From a virus, in the IMG/VR virus record IMGVR_UViG_3300025233_000001, positions 1-62,203 of that record: a stretch of DNA of 62,203 bases. One strand, written 5' to 3'. The notes under the pieces were generated by a model that did no database searches, was not told the DNA's origin, and saw only the letters and a program-made list of their open reading frames with translations. The position numbers were made by a program, and so were the translations under genes. How positions within the stretch are numbered: position 1 is the first letter of the stretch; each line of letters opens with the position of its first letter. This document shows positions 8,465 to 15,585 of the stretch, one piece after another.

Positions 8465-8811
8465 TAGTTATCCCTGATTATTAGTAGCTTAATGTTAGCG
8501 CGGTGCGCTGTGTTCATCATGTCGCGAGTGCCGCCGTTGCCGGGGAAGGCGACCACCAGAGAAGGCCGTAGCAGCGCCATGGCGCTATTCCTTGGTGGCC
8601 CCGCAGCATCCCCCATCTTATGCCACAACGCGGGCACGGTGGCGCAGTGTACGCCCGCTTCGTACGCCCATTCCCGGGCCAGAGTGTCGGCTCCCTTCGC
8701 ACCGCCTTCGATCAACACATCGATAGGCTTAGTGGTATGAATCTTAGTCAGGATGGACCAGACACGCGGTTTGTTAGTGTACTTACGGCCACCGCAGACT
8801 AAGATAATCAT
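8464..8811 (-). CDS. SLOG-fold (DUF2493/YspA-like) protein
   Basis: This 115-residue protein has the hallmark motifs of the DUF2493/YspA-like SLOG family: an N-terminal beta strand IILVCGGRKY, EGGAKGADTLA, AGPPRNSAM and VVAFPGNGGTRDMM. The SLOG fold is Rossmann-like and binds nucleotides or nucleotide-derived ligands. The phage function is unknown, and a nucleotide-sensing or nucleotide-processing role is inferred. It overlaps the next upstream gene by 4 bases (ATGA) and sits among DNA-processing enzymes. Confidence 0.8.
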   Translation of the reverse strand: MIILVCGGRKYTNKPRVWSILTKIHTTKPIDVLIEGGAKGADTLAREWAYEAGVHCATVPALWHKMGDAAGPPRNSAMALLRPSLVVAFPGNGGTRDMMNTAHRANIKLLIIRDN

Positions 8812-9044
8812 TCCATGTATCCTACTTTGAACCTGTCCGGAATATTAGCGGCAAAGATACGCTTACCGTACAGGTGGGTTAAATTGCCTTCGTGATCCGT
8901 CGAACCGTACTGCAAAACTTTTGTAGACGCCCTTAGCTCTGCGAAGCCTTGGTTATTCACCAAGATGGTATTAGATACCTTACCATAGCCGTTATTAATG
9001 GCGTAGCTCTTTAGAGCCTCGGCTATCTCTTGCAGAATCTCCAT
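8808..9044 (-). CDS. Hypothetical 78-residue protein
   Basis: The start is placed at 9044 (MEILQEIAEALKSY) because it makes a TAATG overlap with the stop of the 54-residue gene upstream. The frame stays open further but without a good start. A helical N-terminus is followed by a mixed domain. No family is recognised. It overlaps the SLOG gene start by 4 bases. Confidence 0.65.
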   Translation of the reverse strand: MEILQEIAEALKSYAINNGYGKVSNTILVNNQGFAELRASTKVLQYGSTDHEGNLTHLYGKRIFAANIPDRFKVGYME

Positions 9045-9208
9045 TACGCTTTCCCCGGGATATGCCATGCCAATATGAAATACTTGCACCCTTTCCGCTT
9101 CCATAGCCGGTAAGCTTTGAAGCATTCCCAAAAGCTGTGGCCGGTGTAGACATTATGTCTGGTAGACCACTCAGGGTTATAGCAGCCAAGTTCGTAAGTG
9201 AATCCCAT
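9044..9208 (-). CDS. 54-residue microprotein
   Basis: A short gene starts at 9208 (MGFTYELGCYNPEW) and is overlapped at both ends by its neighbours through TAATG junctions. It is rich in aromatic residues (Tyr, Trp, Phe), with a basic helix WKRKGCKYF near the end. The double start/stop coupling and composition support it as a real gene. No family is recognised with confidence. Confidence 0.6.
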   Translation of the reverse strand: MGFTYELGCYNPEWSTRHNVYTGHSFWECFKAYRLWKRKGCKYFILAWHIPGKA

Positions 9209-9291
9209 TACTTGCCCCACTTATGTGTATAGAGGAAAGCGATGAAACAGAATACAGCGCCCACGATAACCCACACGATCCAGTCTGGCAT
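9208..9291 (-). CDS. 27-residue membrane micropeptide
   Basis: This tiny frame starts at 9291 with ATG overlapping the ligase stop (TGATG) and ends with TAA overlapping the next ATG (TAATG). The product is almost entirely one hydrophobic helix (MPDWIVWVIVGAVFCFIAFL) with a short basic tail (HKWGK). The exact coupling on both sides favours translation. A role at the inner membrane is inference. Confidence 0.5.
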   Translation of the reverse strand: MPDWIVWVIVGAVFCFIAFLYTHKWGK

Positions 9292-10205
9292 CACATATCC
9301 TTTTTATCTCTGAACCCTAGAAAGATAGGGTGGCGAGGCTTATCCACGACACCGATAGGGAAATGCTTGTATTTGACGTAGCGACCTAAAAGGTACTTCG
9401 GGTTCCGTGTCCACGCTTCCCAGAGATTCTTTCTCTGTTCAAGCGTAAAGCCAGCACCCACGTCAAACTCCACTCCACTATAAACATCGCGTACATTAAA
9501 GCCACCAAGTACATCGGAGGCGACTTTATTCTCAGCGTGGGTAGATCGTTTGGTATGTCCTCGTGCATCGATAGTCGCCTCATTGTTGTTGTGCATCAGT
9601 TCAAACGCACCAATAATTTCGGCTTCACTATCCTCAAACCGTTTCAGCTTGAGCATGTAGCCTTCACGTACGGTCGAGCGGTTCTGCTTGTACGGACCAT
9701 CCGGGCTACGTAGGATAACACCTTCATAGCCTTCATTCAAGCGGGCTTCCTCGTACGCATTAAGTTCGTCTGGCGACTTAATCAGGGTTTGAGGTAACCA
9801 GATAATAGGGTAGTCATCACCGTCTATGTCGTAGATGACTTGAATGCGTTCCTTCGCTTCGCGTGCTCGTGCCCAATAGGGCTTCTCTACGTCCCACTTG
9901 TCGAAGATATACCACTTAACGTCCGGCTGACCATCCCTACTCATAACACCTGACATGGTGTTCTGCATGCAGTTAGGGTGGTTAGGTGTACCTACGACAA
10001 GTTCACCATCGAAGCCATGCCAGCTAGGTGCGTTGAACTTCCACTGGCAATGGGCATTAGGTATAGCCGTCATGGTACGCGACAGTAGCGCGCCATTCTT
10101 ATTAGTAGCACGTACGCCATCGATCTTGGGGCTAGCGAGAAGGGGGTAGCGCAATGCGCCGATGTCACCCGCCTTTACTGCCAGCATGACCTTTTTTAGT
10201 TCCAT
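9291..10205 (-). CDS. ATP-dependent DNA ligase
   Basis: This 304-residue nucleotidyltransferase has ligase motifs in order: motif I SPKIDGVR with the adenylated lysine K27, motif III HGFDGELVV, motif IV EGVILR and motif V MLKLKR, followed by an OB-like C-terminal domain. It would seal nicks in phage DNA, using ATP. Its length is typical of small phage ligases. It overlaps the preceding gene by 41 bases. The start at 10205 (MELKKVML) is preceded by an AGGGGA-like site. Confidence 0.9.
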   Translation of the reverse strand: MELKKVMLAVKAGDIGALRYPLLASPKIDGVRATNKNGALLSRTMTAIPNAHCQWKFNAPSWHGFDGELVVGTPNHPNCMQNTMSGVMSRDGQPDVKWYIFDKWDVEKPYWARAREAKERIQVIYDIDGDDYPIIWLPQTLIKSPDELNAYEEARLNEGYEGVILRSPDGPYKQNRSTVREGYMLKLKRFEDSEAEIIGAFELMHNNNEATIDARGHTKRSTHAENKVASDVLGGFNVRDVYSGVEFDVGAGFTLEQRKNLWEAWTRNPKYLLGRYVKYKHFPIGVVDKPRHPIFLGFRDKKDM

Positions 10206-10443
10206 CTACCATCCCCTTAAATTCTGTATAAATGCGAGTGGCTATGTAGCTAAGGTTTTCGTCGAAGAATGATCCACCGTAGACACCTACTTCGCGCCCA
10301 CCAATAGTAAACGCGAAGCAGATGCCATTCTTAACTAACGGTAGACGACTCACACATACCTCGGCATTACACTTCTTAGATAGTGCGTATCCGACTTTAT
10401 GTGCTAGGTTATTTAAGTCCGAAGTGGACTTTGAAGTCGTCAT
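10165..10443 (-). CDS. Hypothetical protein, paralogous to its upstream neighbour
   Basis: This 92-residue protein shares an order of features with the product of 10409-10747: an AxKxGxA helix near the start, a central R-L-N strand region, a SFF/SFY motif and a final helix ending RIYTEFKG (versus RIYDDFKV). The two are probably a diverged tandem duplication. The function is unknown. It overlaps the ligase gene by 41 bases and its neighbour by 35. Confidence 0.65.
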   Translation of the reverse strand: MTTSKSTSDLNNLAHKVGYALSKKCNAEVCVSRLPLVKNGICFAFTIGGREVGVYGGSFFDENLSYIATRIYTEFKGMVDGTKKGHAGSKGG

Positions 10444-10747
10444 AGATGCGCTTAGCCTTTTCCTTGAGGGTCATGTCAGTACGGGTATAGAACGAGTCGC
10501 TATACGCGCATGTGATTTCCTGATTGTAGCCGCCGTTGTCAGGGCGCAGCGCAATCTCCACGAACCCATTCACACCGTTTAAGTCAGTACGCCTTACGAA
10601 CAACTGGTGTTTGGGGAACTTATCGACAATGGCTTTGCCGATCTTTTCTGCAACTTCGATGGCCTGCTGTCCGCGTTGCTTACCCATTTCTTCGGTTGGC
10701 GCATCATGGGAGATAAACTCTCCTGCTTGAACCTGTTCACTGCTCAT
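10409..10747 (-). CDS. Hypothetical protein, paralogous to its downstream neighbour
   Basis: This 112-residue protein has a polar N-terminus (about 30 residues), then a domain that resembles the 10165-10443 product (AEKIGKA helix, RRTDLNGVN, SDSFYTR, RIYDDFKV). The function is unknown. The start at 10747 lies within the end of the small membrane-protein gene upstream (11-base overlap). Confidence 0.65.
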   Translation of the reverse strand: MSSEQVQAGEFISHDAPTEEMGKQRGQQAIEVAEKIGKAIVDKFPKHQLFVRRTDLNGVNGFVEIALRPDNGGYNQEITCAYSDSFYTRTDMTLKEKAKRIYDDFKVHFGLK

Positions 10748-10913
10748 AGACTTTCTCCATCAGTACCTTGTTCCAGTGATCTGCGACGTCCCAGCCCCAG
10801 CGCACTGCGTAGCTAACTTCGTAGAGCATCCAGCCTACGGCCATGAAAGGGAATGTTGCGATGGCGAGTGCGACCAAGTAAATGATCGAACCACCCTTCT
10901 TAAGTTTCTTCAC
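10737..10913 (-). CDS. 58-residue membrane microprotein
   Basis: The GTG start at 10913 overlaps the DNA polymerase stop (GTGA), and the stop overlaps the following gene by 11 bases. The sequence is a basic N-terminus (MKKLKKGG), a hydrophobic stretch (residues about 9-31, SIIYLVALAIATFPFMAVGW), then an amphipathic Trp-rich tail. The coupling to polymerase supports its reality. It is one of three short membrane proteins in this replication region. Confidence 0.6.
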   Translation of the reverse strand: MKKLKKGGSIIYLVALAIATFPFMAVGWMLYEVSYAVRWGWDVADHWNKVLMEKVYEQ

Positions 10914-12892
10914 TTCGCGTCTCCATACCTGTAGCCTGTGGATACTTCAATACCGAGAGGCAGACCCTTTAAGTACGATACGGCTCGGGTCATAATCTCT
11001 GTGACCTTTATGGTGTACGGACCTAATTGAGTAACAACTTCCTTTTGTTTTTCTTCATTCCATTCCTTGGTGTCTACTTCGTCTTCCGGCACCAGTGAAA
11101 CTAATTCGTCGTGGGTAGTCATCACCACGGGGTAGAACTTATGTAGTTCGATCTTCTGTTCGCGCATCACCAGAGCGGCTACGGCCTGCACAATGTTCTC
11201 TGTGATCTTACCGCCGAACAGCTTAACATACTTGCTACCGTCAAGATAGGTAACTTCACCGTCTGCGTTCTTGGTCAGGCCCGGGTACTTAATGCACAAA
11301 CCATTGGGCAACTTAATCGCAGGCTGATGGAAGATCGGATCAAGACAGGTAGACACCAGCGCGTCGCCTTGCATCGGTAGGTTCACACCCACCTGACCCT
11401 GCATCATGCCATTAATGGCCTTGGTGCATTGACGCCAGAACGCTGCTACACCCTTAAATGTATCGCGGTACAGCCTGACAATGCTTTCTGCAAACTCAGC
11501 CGTGATACCTTGGATACCACTGGCCTTACAGTATTCAATGAATCGACCCGGACCCATGCCGAAGCCCAGACCTAATACGGCGGACTTAGCAATCTGGCGT
11601 TCGAACGGCGTATCCTTTTTATTGATCGGCTTACCGTAGATACGGGTACCGAACCAACCATAAATGTCGCCGCCTTCGGCCATCACCTTTAGGGCTTTGG
11701 CTTCCTCGCTATCGGGTCCGGCAATCTGCATTCCAAGCCATAGAGTGATACGCGCTTCAATCTGGCTAAGATCGCTGACACCGAGTACATAGGGTTCGGG
11801 AGCGTAGATAGCTTTACGAAGCGTACCCCCTCGCTTGAGATTCTGAGGATTACCCCCGCCGCCCTTGTTGCCCGAATAGCGCTGGGTGACTTGCGCGCCC
11901 GCGTAGTTATATCCGACCGGCCAGTACCCGCGCTGCGACGCTGCATGATACAGGACAGAACGCGTTTCCTCGATAGTAGACTTGTGCTCAAGTCGCGCGG
12001 CGACCAGTGCTTGTACGTCTGGGTTCTCGTGGTCGAGCAGTTCCTTAAGACCCTCATCTGTCTTTGCGAAGGCGTATGCAACCTTACCAGCCTTAGTGAT
12101 CTTTGTTGGAGGCGTAACACCTAGGTTCTCCAAGGCTGTAGCAAACTTGGGATTCGACATCAGGACGGCACGGTCTTCTAAACCTGCGTTCACCAATGCC
12201 TGCGCCTTCTGGACCTTTAGTTCTTCCATGTAATCTACTAGCAGGTCTGTGTCTAGTAGCAACTGTGGATTGGTGAACGCGCGGATCGTCCAATCCATCG
12301 CCTTAATCTCACTCTTGGGGAAGTGAGGTAAAAGCTTCTGTAGTAAAGCGTAGGTTAGTTCTGTATCACCGGCTTCCCAATGTCCGCTACTATTAGGTGA
12401 GCCGTCGAATGACGTTCCTTCCACCCAGCGAGGCGCACCTACGCAATAGTCTGCAATGCGCGCTTCAAGCTGTGGACTTAGATCACGTACATTATATGAC
12501 TTAGACAGTTCATCCATCTTCGTCATATTGCATAATAGCTGCGCCACGTACTTAAGACCATGGCGCGTACTATGTGGACCCACCAATGCCCGACTTAATG
12601 CTAAGGTATCGATGTACAACTTCGGGTAGACGTTATAGTGCCAGCCTAAGATACTACCGTCGAAGGGCAGGTTATGCCCTACCATTGCATTGTTCTCTAA
12701 GTCTAACTTAGAAAGCACCGCTGGGATATGCCTAGCAGTCACCCAGCGGCTAGGGCCATTATTGATCTTGACCCCCATGCCATGGACCTTGAAACGCTCA
12801 TCGCGGATATAGGATTCCGTAGTCACGTCTTTTAGACTAAGGGAGTATCCGTCTCCGTAATAAGTTTCAAAATCGACGGTAATTAGTTTCAT
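10910..12892 (-). CDS. DNA polymerase, family A, with 3'-5' exonuclease domain
   Basis: This 660-residue replicative polymerase has an N-terminal exonuclease domain with DFE (D7, E9), a GHNLPFD motif and GDTELTY. The polymerase motifs are A, VSDLSQIEAR; B, RQIAKSAVLGLGFG; and C, TTHDELV. In motif B, the residues aligned with E. coli Pol I Phe762 and Tyr766 are Leu and Phe, so this is a Leu762-type enzyme. No 5'-3' nuclease domain is present. The start at 12892 overlaps the CsrA-like gene stop by 4 bases (ATGA), so polymerase translation may be coupled to it. Confidence 0.93.
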   Translation of the reverse strand: MKLITVDFETYYGDGYSLSLKDVTTESYIRDERFKVHGMGVKINNGPSRWVTARHIPAVLSKLDLENNAMVGHNLPFDGSILGWHYNVYPKLYIDTLALSRALVGPHSTRHGLKYVAQLLCNMTKMDELSKSYNVRDLSPQLEARIADYCVGAPRWVEGTSFDGSPNSSGHWEAGDTELTYALLQKLLPHFPKSEIKAMDWTIRAFTNPQLLLDTDLLVDYMEELKVQKAQALVNAGLEDRAVLMSNPKFATALENLGVTPPTKITKAGKVAYAFAKTDEGLKELLDHENPDVQALVAARLEHKSTIEETRSVLYHAASQRGYWPVGYNYAGAQVTQRYSGNKGGGGNPQNLKRGGTLRKAIYAPEPYVLGVSDLSQIEARITLWLGMQIAGPDSEEAKALKVMAEGGDIYGWFGTRIYGKPINKKDTPFERQIAKSAVLGLGFGMGPGRFIEYCKASGIQGITAEFAESIVRLYRDTFKGVAAFWRQCTKAINGMMQGQVGVNLPMQGDALVSTCLDPIFHQPAIKLPNGLCIKYPGLTKNADGEVTYLDGSKYVKLFGGKITENIVQAVAALVMREQKIELHKFYPVVMTTHDELVSLVPEDEVDTKEWNEEKQKEVVTQLGPYTIKVTEIMTRAVSYLKGLPLGIEVSTGYRYGDAK

Positions 12893-13068
12893 TGCTTAGG
12901 CTTCGGCTCTTTGTCGATGGCATTGTCTCGGAGAATCTTGACGGCAGGCGGTGCCTTGTAGCCCAGCTTTAGCTGCCGCCCGTGGATATCCAAGACGACC
13001 AACGTAATCTTGATACCCTCCACTTCCATGTCAATCACATCGCCCTTGCGGTGTGTCATCACTAACAT
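12889..13068 (-). CDS. csrA: CsrA-family RNA-binding translational regulator
   Basis: This 59-residue protein aligns along its length with bacterial CsrA/RsmA: MLVMTHRKGD at the N-terminus, a central VVLDIHGRQLKLGYKAP core and an Arg (R47) near the position of the RNA-contacting R44, followed by a short polar tail. CsrA dimers bind GGA motifs in 5' leader RNAs and change translation. The start at 13068 has a strong AAAGGAG site 5 bases upstream, which I used to reject the longer open frame. The gene overlaps the HNH gene end and the polymerase start. Host or phage mRNA control is inferred. Confidence 0.85.
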   Translation of the reverse strand: MLVMTHRKGDVIDMEVEGIKITLVVLDIHGRQLKLGYKAPPAVKILRDNAIDKEPKPKQ

Positions 13069-13483
13069 ACATGCTCCTTTGCGTTCGATACAAACATTCT
13101 TTGGAGCAGAAGCAGCGTTTCTTTCTGCTCCTACTACTTCGTTGTGCTGTGGAAAGAACAAACTCTTTCCCACATCCTGCGCACGTCCCTTTCTCGTACA
13201 CGCAAGGGTTAGACTTAGCGGTGTTTTCTCCACTACTGAGCAGCTTTAGGTTATCGTACTCGTCATTAGTGACGTCCCCATCTTTATGATCGACGGTTTC
13301 GTCACCCACTAGCCTACGGCCTAACTTAATTTCGAGCCGGACTTTAGCTAACTGCCTTGCTGAACGTCGAAAGCCATCGTACATAATGACTATCGAACGC
13401 CTATCTTTTCGCACATAAGGGCCATACACCGTACGAAACTCTGGGTATAGTAACTTTATGGCAGCTAGCTCACTGTCCGATAT
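13031..13483 (-). CDS. HNH homing-type endonuclease with C-terminal zinc ribbon
   Basis: About 150 residues. The core has the HNH pattern seen in phage HNH_3-type enzymes: a YGPYVRKDRR beta region, the RLEIKLGRRLV helix, VDHKDGDVTND and NLKLL. The C-terminal region has CAGCGKEF and CFCSKEC, a likely zinc-binding finger. These are mobile or packaging-associated nicking enzymes. The start is unresolved: the conserved frame begins directly at the 3' end of tRNA-Leu with ATA; the first GTG is at 13429, and a GTG inside the tRNA T-arm would overlap the tRNA. It overlaps the csrA start. Confidence 0.75.
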   Translation of the reverse strand: MSDSELAAIKLLYPEFRTVYGPYVRKDRRSIVIMYDGFRRSARQLAKVRLEIKLGRRLVGDETVDHKDGDVTNDEYDNLKLLSSGENTAKSNPCVYEKGTCAGCGKEFVLSTAQRSSRSRKKRCFCSKECLYRTQRSMYVSDDTPQGRCD

Positions 13484-13567
13484 GGTGCGACAAGTGGGAC
13501 TCGAACCCACAAAGCTCTCGCTGGCGACTCTTAAGGACGCTGTGTTTACCAATTTCACCATTGTCGC
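13483..13567 (-). tRNA. tRNA-Leu(UAA)
   Basis: This 85-base class II tRNA has an encoded CCA. The acceptor stem is GCGACAA/TTGTCGC, the loop CTTAAGA gives anticodon TAA, there is a short extra arm (AGC GAGA GCT), and the T arm is GTGGG TTCGAGT CCCAC. The anticodon stem has one T-T mismatch. It would read UUA codons, which are common in this phage's genes. Confidence 0.9.
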
Positions 13568-13592
13568 GTACTCCACCATCGCGGCTATTCTA

Positions 13593-14186
13593 TTAACCGC
13601 CCTGTGTATCGTTACCTACGCGTGTTGCGTACCACTTATCACGCAGTGCACGGCTGGCCTCACGCATAAGATTCGCTTGGTGCACGGCATCGTTCAGGGC
13701 GTTGTGTGCGTCTGCCTTGTGGATGGCAGGGTACGCCGTGGGGATCACCGACATAACCGTACGCACGTCGCGGTGGTTCCAGAACGGCCATCGGTAATCA
13801 ATAGCCGGTACGGTACGCTTGAGCAGGGAGTTCAGGATAACACAGTCGAAGTCCGGTCCCTTAGCCCAGATACCCTTAGCCCGATTAATTTCTTCCATTA
13901 AGTTCGGGATTACGTCGAGGAATCGCTCGGGCTTCTGTGCGCTGTATTCACTCGGGAAAGCAGCCAAGCGGGCTTCGTCGCCCTGACCCATCCACCACGC
14001 AATGGTTTTGTAGTCGGCTTCCGCGCCATCCTTCATCTGACTTTCTACATCGAGGATATGGTACTGCATGCCGTGCGGCTGGACCGTGGGATCATCCCAG
14101 CTAAACCAACACCAGCCGACGCTAAGTACCGGCGCGTTAGGGCCTTGGCCCAAAGTTTCGATATCGATACTGATATCTGTAGACAT
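13593..14186 (-). CDS. DEDDh 3'-5' exonuclease (Rv2179c-like)
   Basis: This 197-residue protein starts at 14186 (MSTDISIDIETLGQG), overlapping the upstream stop (TAATG). Motifs are Exo I DIETLG (D8, E10), a central GPDFDCVIL and Exo III HNALNDAVHQA, the HxxxxD pattern of DEDDh enzymes. The WFSWDDP and QMKDGAEADYKTIAWW regions match the Rv2179c-like exoribonuclease group often found in phages. It may degrade RNA or DNA 3' ends. tRNA-Leu follows directly downstream. Confidence 0.85.
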   Translation of the reverse strand: MSTDISIDIETLGQGPNAPVLSVGWCWFSWDDPTVQPHGMQYHILDVESQMKDGAEADYKTIAWWMGQGDEARLAAFPSEYSAQKPERFLDVIPNLMEEINRAKGIWAKGPDFDCVILNSLLKRTVPAIDYRWPFWNHRDVRTVMSVIPTAYPAIHKADAHNALNDAVHQANLMREASRALRDKWYATRVGNDTQGG

Positions 14187-14560
14187 TACACTTTCTCCTT
14201 CGCGCCATACTGCGACCATACGAATTCGCAGATACGGTGCTGCAAGAGTGTGAGCATGGCAATCTGTTCCTGCGGGGTCAGTCCCGGATGCTGAGCGGCC
14301 CAGCGCTGCAAGTCGCCCCACGCGTCGTTTGCCGCCTTCGCGTGTTCGTCCCCGGCCTCACCCTGCGCCTGCCCGTCCGCGCCCTCGTGAACCTCTTTCG
14401 GGACGTTAGCGGCGTATTCTTCGGGCGTGACGCGGGTTGCGTCCGGGTCTTCCTCTGCGGCCTTGTGGGCTTCCGCACCTTGCGTTGCGAAGTAGATAGT
14501 TTCCTTCGGTTCCAAGGTAAGGTTATCCAGCACGACACGCTTCCAGTATTTGTGGCTCAT
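14186..14560 (-). CDS. Hypothetical acidic protein
   Basis: This 124-residue protein has a short folded start (SHKYWKRVVLDNLTLEP), a Glu/Ala-rich disordered middle (residues about 35-75) and a C-terminal helix with Trp residues. No family is recognised. It overlaps both neighbours (ATGA upstream, TAATG downstream), so it belongs to the same operon as the DEDDh exonuclease. Confidence 0.65.
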   Translation of the reverse strand: MSHKYWKRVVLDNLTLEPKETIYFATQGAEAHKAAEEDPDATRVTPEEYAANVPKEVHEGADGQAQGEAGDEHAKAANDAWGDLQRWAAQHPGLTPQEQIAMLTLLQHRICEFVWSQYGAKEKV

Positions 14561-15120
14561 AGCTTTTCAAGCTCCGTTCGTAGGTAATTAGTTAGAGCCA
14601 ACTTAATTGACTCGGCTTCCTCGGGTCCAACAAGGATACGGGCTGCTGCCAGCAATTCCTTGCCCGCATGAATGGCTTTCAAATGCCACGCATGGTTCCC
14701 ATACAGTAGACGCATCGCCTCGCACAGATGGATATTGCCGGGATGCGTCGCAGAAAACTTTACATCAGTCCACAACTTTAAGTGACCTTGACACGCTGCC
14801 TTGCGATCATCACGCGTGATCCAGTGGCTCACGTCCTCCACCGTGTATCCTGCATGAGTACACACAGCTAGCGCTTGGCGGTACAGGAATATTAGGTAGG
14901 ACTCTAACACTCTCTTGGCTGCAAGCGCTGAGCGTGGCGATGGCGATCCCAACCCCAAAATAGTATTCGCCAAGCCTAGATGCTCTAAACCCCATTGAAC
15001 CGGAATCTCTGTGTCCCATGTCAGTCCGCATGCGTCTAGCGCCTTTTGGGTGATTTCGTCCGCGTCTTCGCACCAGAAGCCACCTTTCTTGACACGGTTC
15101 GCGGTTGTGGTGATTGGCAT
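14557..15120 (-). CDS. Hypothetical helical protein
   Basis: This 187-residue, predominantly alpha-helical protein has many His, Cys and Trp positions (for example FWCEDADE, WGLEHLGL and HAWHLKAIHAGKELL). No motif of known function was identified. It overlaps the following gene by 4 bases. The start at 15120 (MPITTTANRV) is the first Met of the frame. Confidence 0.65.
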   Translation of the reverse strand: MPITTTANRVKKGGFWCEDADEITQKALDACGLTWDTEIPVQWGLEHLGLANTILGLGSPSPRSALAAKRVLESYLIFLYRQALAVCTHAGYTVEDVSHWITRDDRKAACQGHLKLWTDVKFSATHPGNIHLCEAMRLLYGNHAWHLKAIHAGKELLAAARILVGPEEAESIKLALTNYLRTELEKL

Positions 15121-15145
15121 TTAGTCTGTTCTCTGTAGCAGTCCA

Positions 15146-15373
15146 TTAAGTTCTGCGCAATGCGTTGGATACCGTACGCTTGAAATTCTGTTCCAGCGTC
15201 CTGCCTTTACTTGAATTGATGGTAACGATAGCTAAATCATCGCCGTCCTTGTCGGTACGGAAATAAGTTGTAGCCCCGTAACCACCAATCATGAAATTCG
15301 GTATATCAGTAATGCCTAGCTTCACTAGCGCCTTTCGGAATTCCTTTTCCGAAGTATACAGCGCGTAGTGCAT
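15146..15373 (-). CDS. Hypothetical small protein
   Basis: This 75-residue basic protein has an N-terminal helix, a central GGYGATTYFRTDKDGDDLAIV strand region and a C-terminal basic helix. No family is recognised. It lies in a run of small leftward genes, 35 bases after the 58-residue gene at 15409-15585. Confidence 0.6.
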   Translation of the reverse strand: MHYALYTSEKEFRKALVKLGITDIPNFMIGGYGATTYFRTDKDGDDLAIVTINSSKGRTLEQNFKRTVSNALRRT

Positions 15374-15408
15374 AGGGCATTGAATTAACTCCCTATTGCA
15401 CCAATATA

Positions 15409-15585
15409 TTATTTCTTCCCTTTACCCAGACCGCCGACTTTATTCAAGTTGGGGTTAGCCTTCTTGGCTGCGGCACTGGCCTTCTTAGCACCAGCGTACA
15501 GGATGGCACCTGCCGATTTCTTAGACACACCTTCCTTGGACATGATGGACTTCTGAGCAGCTTTGAAACCCATACCTTTAGCCAT
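15409..15585 (-). CDS. 58-residue basic conserved phage protein
   Basis: This Lys/Ala-rich microprotein (MAKGMGFKAAQKSIMSKEG start, ending GLGKGKK) starts at 15585 with GGAG 8 bases upstream. Short proteins of this pattern (KGFKxxQKSIxxKEGxSxxxAxAI.., then NPNLxKV) are, as I recall, widespread in podophages, but their role is not known to me. Its strong positive charge suggests nucleic-acid contact. It overlaps the preceding gene by 8 bases. Confidence 0.7.
   Translation of the reverse strand: MAKGMGFKAAQKSIMSKEGVSKKSAGAILYAGAKKASAAAKKANPNLNKVGGLGKGKK

Noticed and set aside
12889-13233. Longer form of the CsrA-like protein starting at 13233
   Set aside because: The upstream 55 codons overlap the HNH gene in another frame, while ATG 13068 has AAAGGAG at ideal spacing and gives a canonical CsrA N-terminus.
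13593-14321. Longer form of the DEDDh exonuclease starting at 14321
   Set aside because: The extra N-terminal 45 residues overlap the upstream gene and look like out-of-frame sequence; the Met at 14186 fits the family start and a TAATG overlap.
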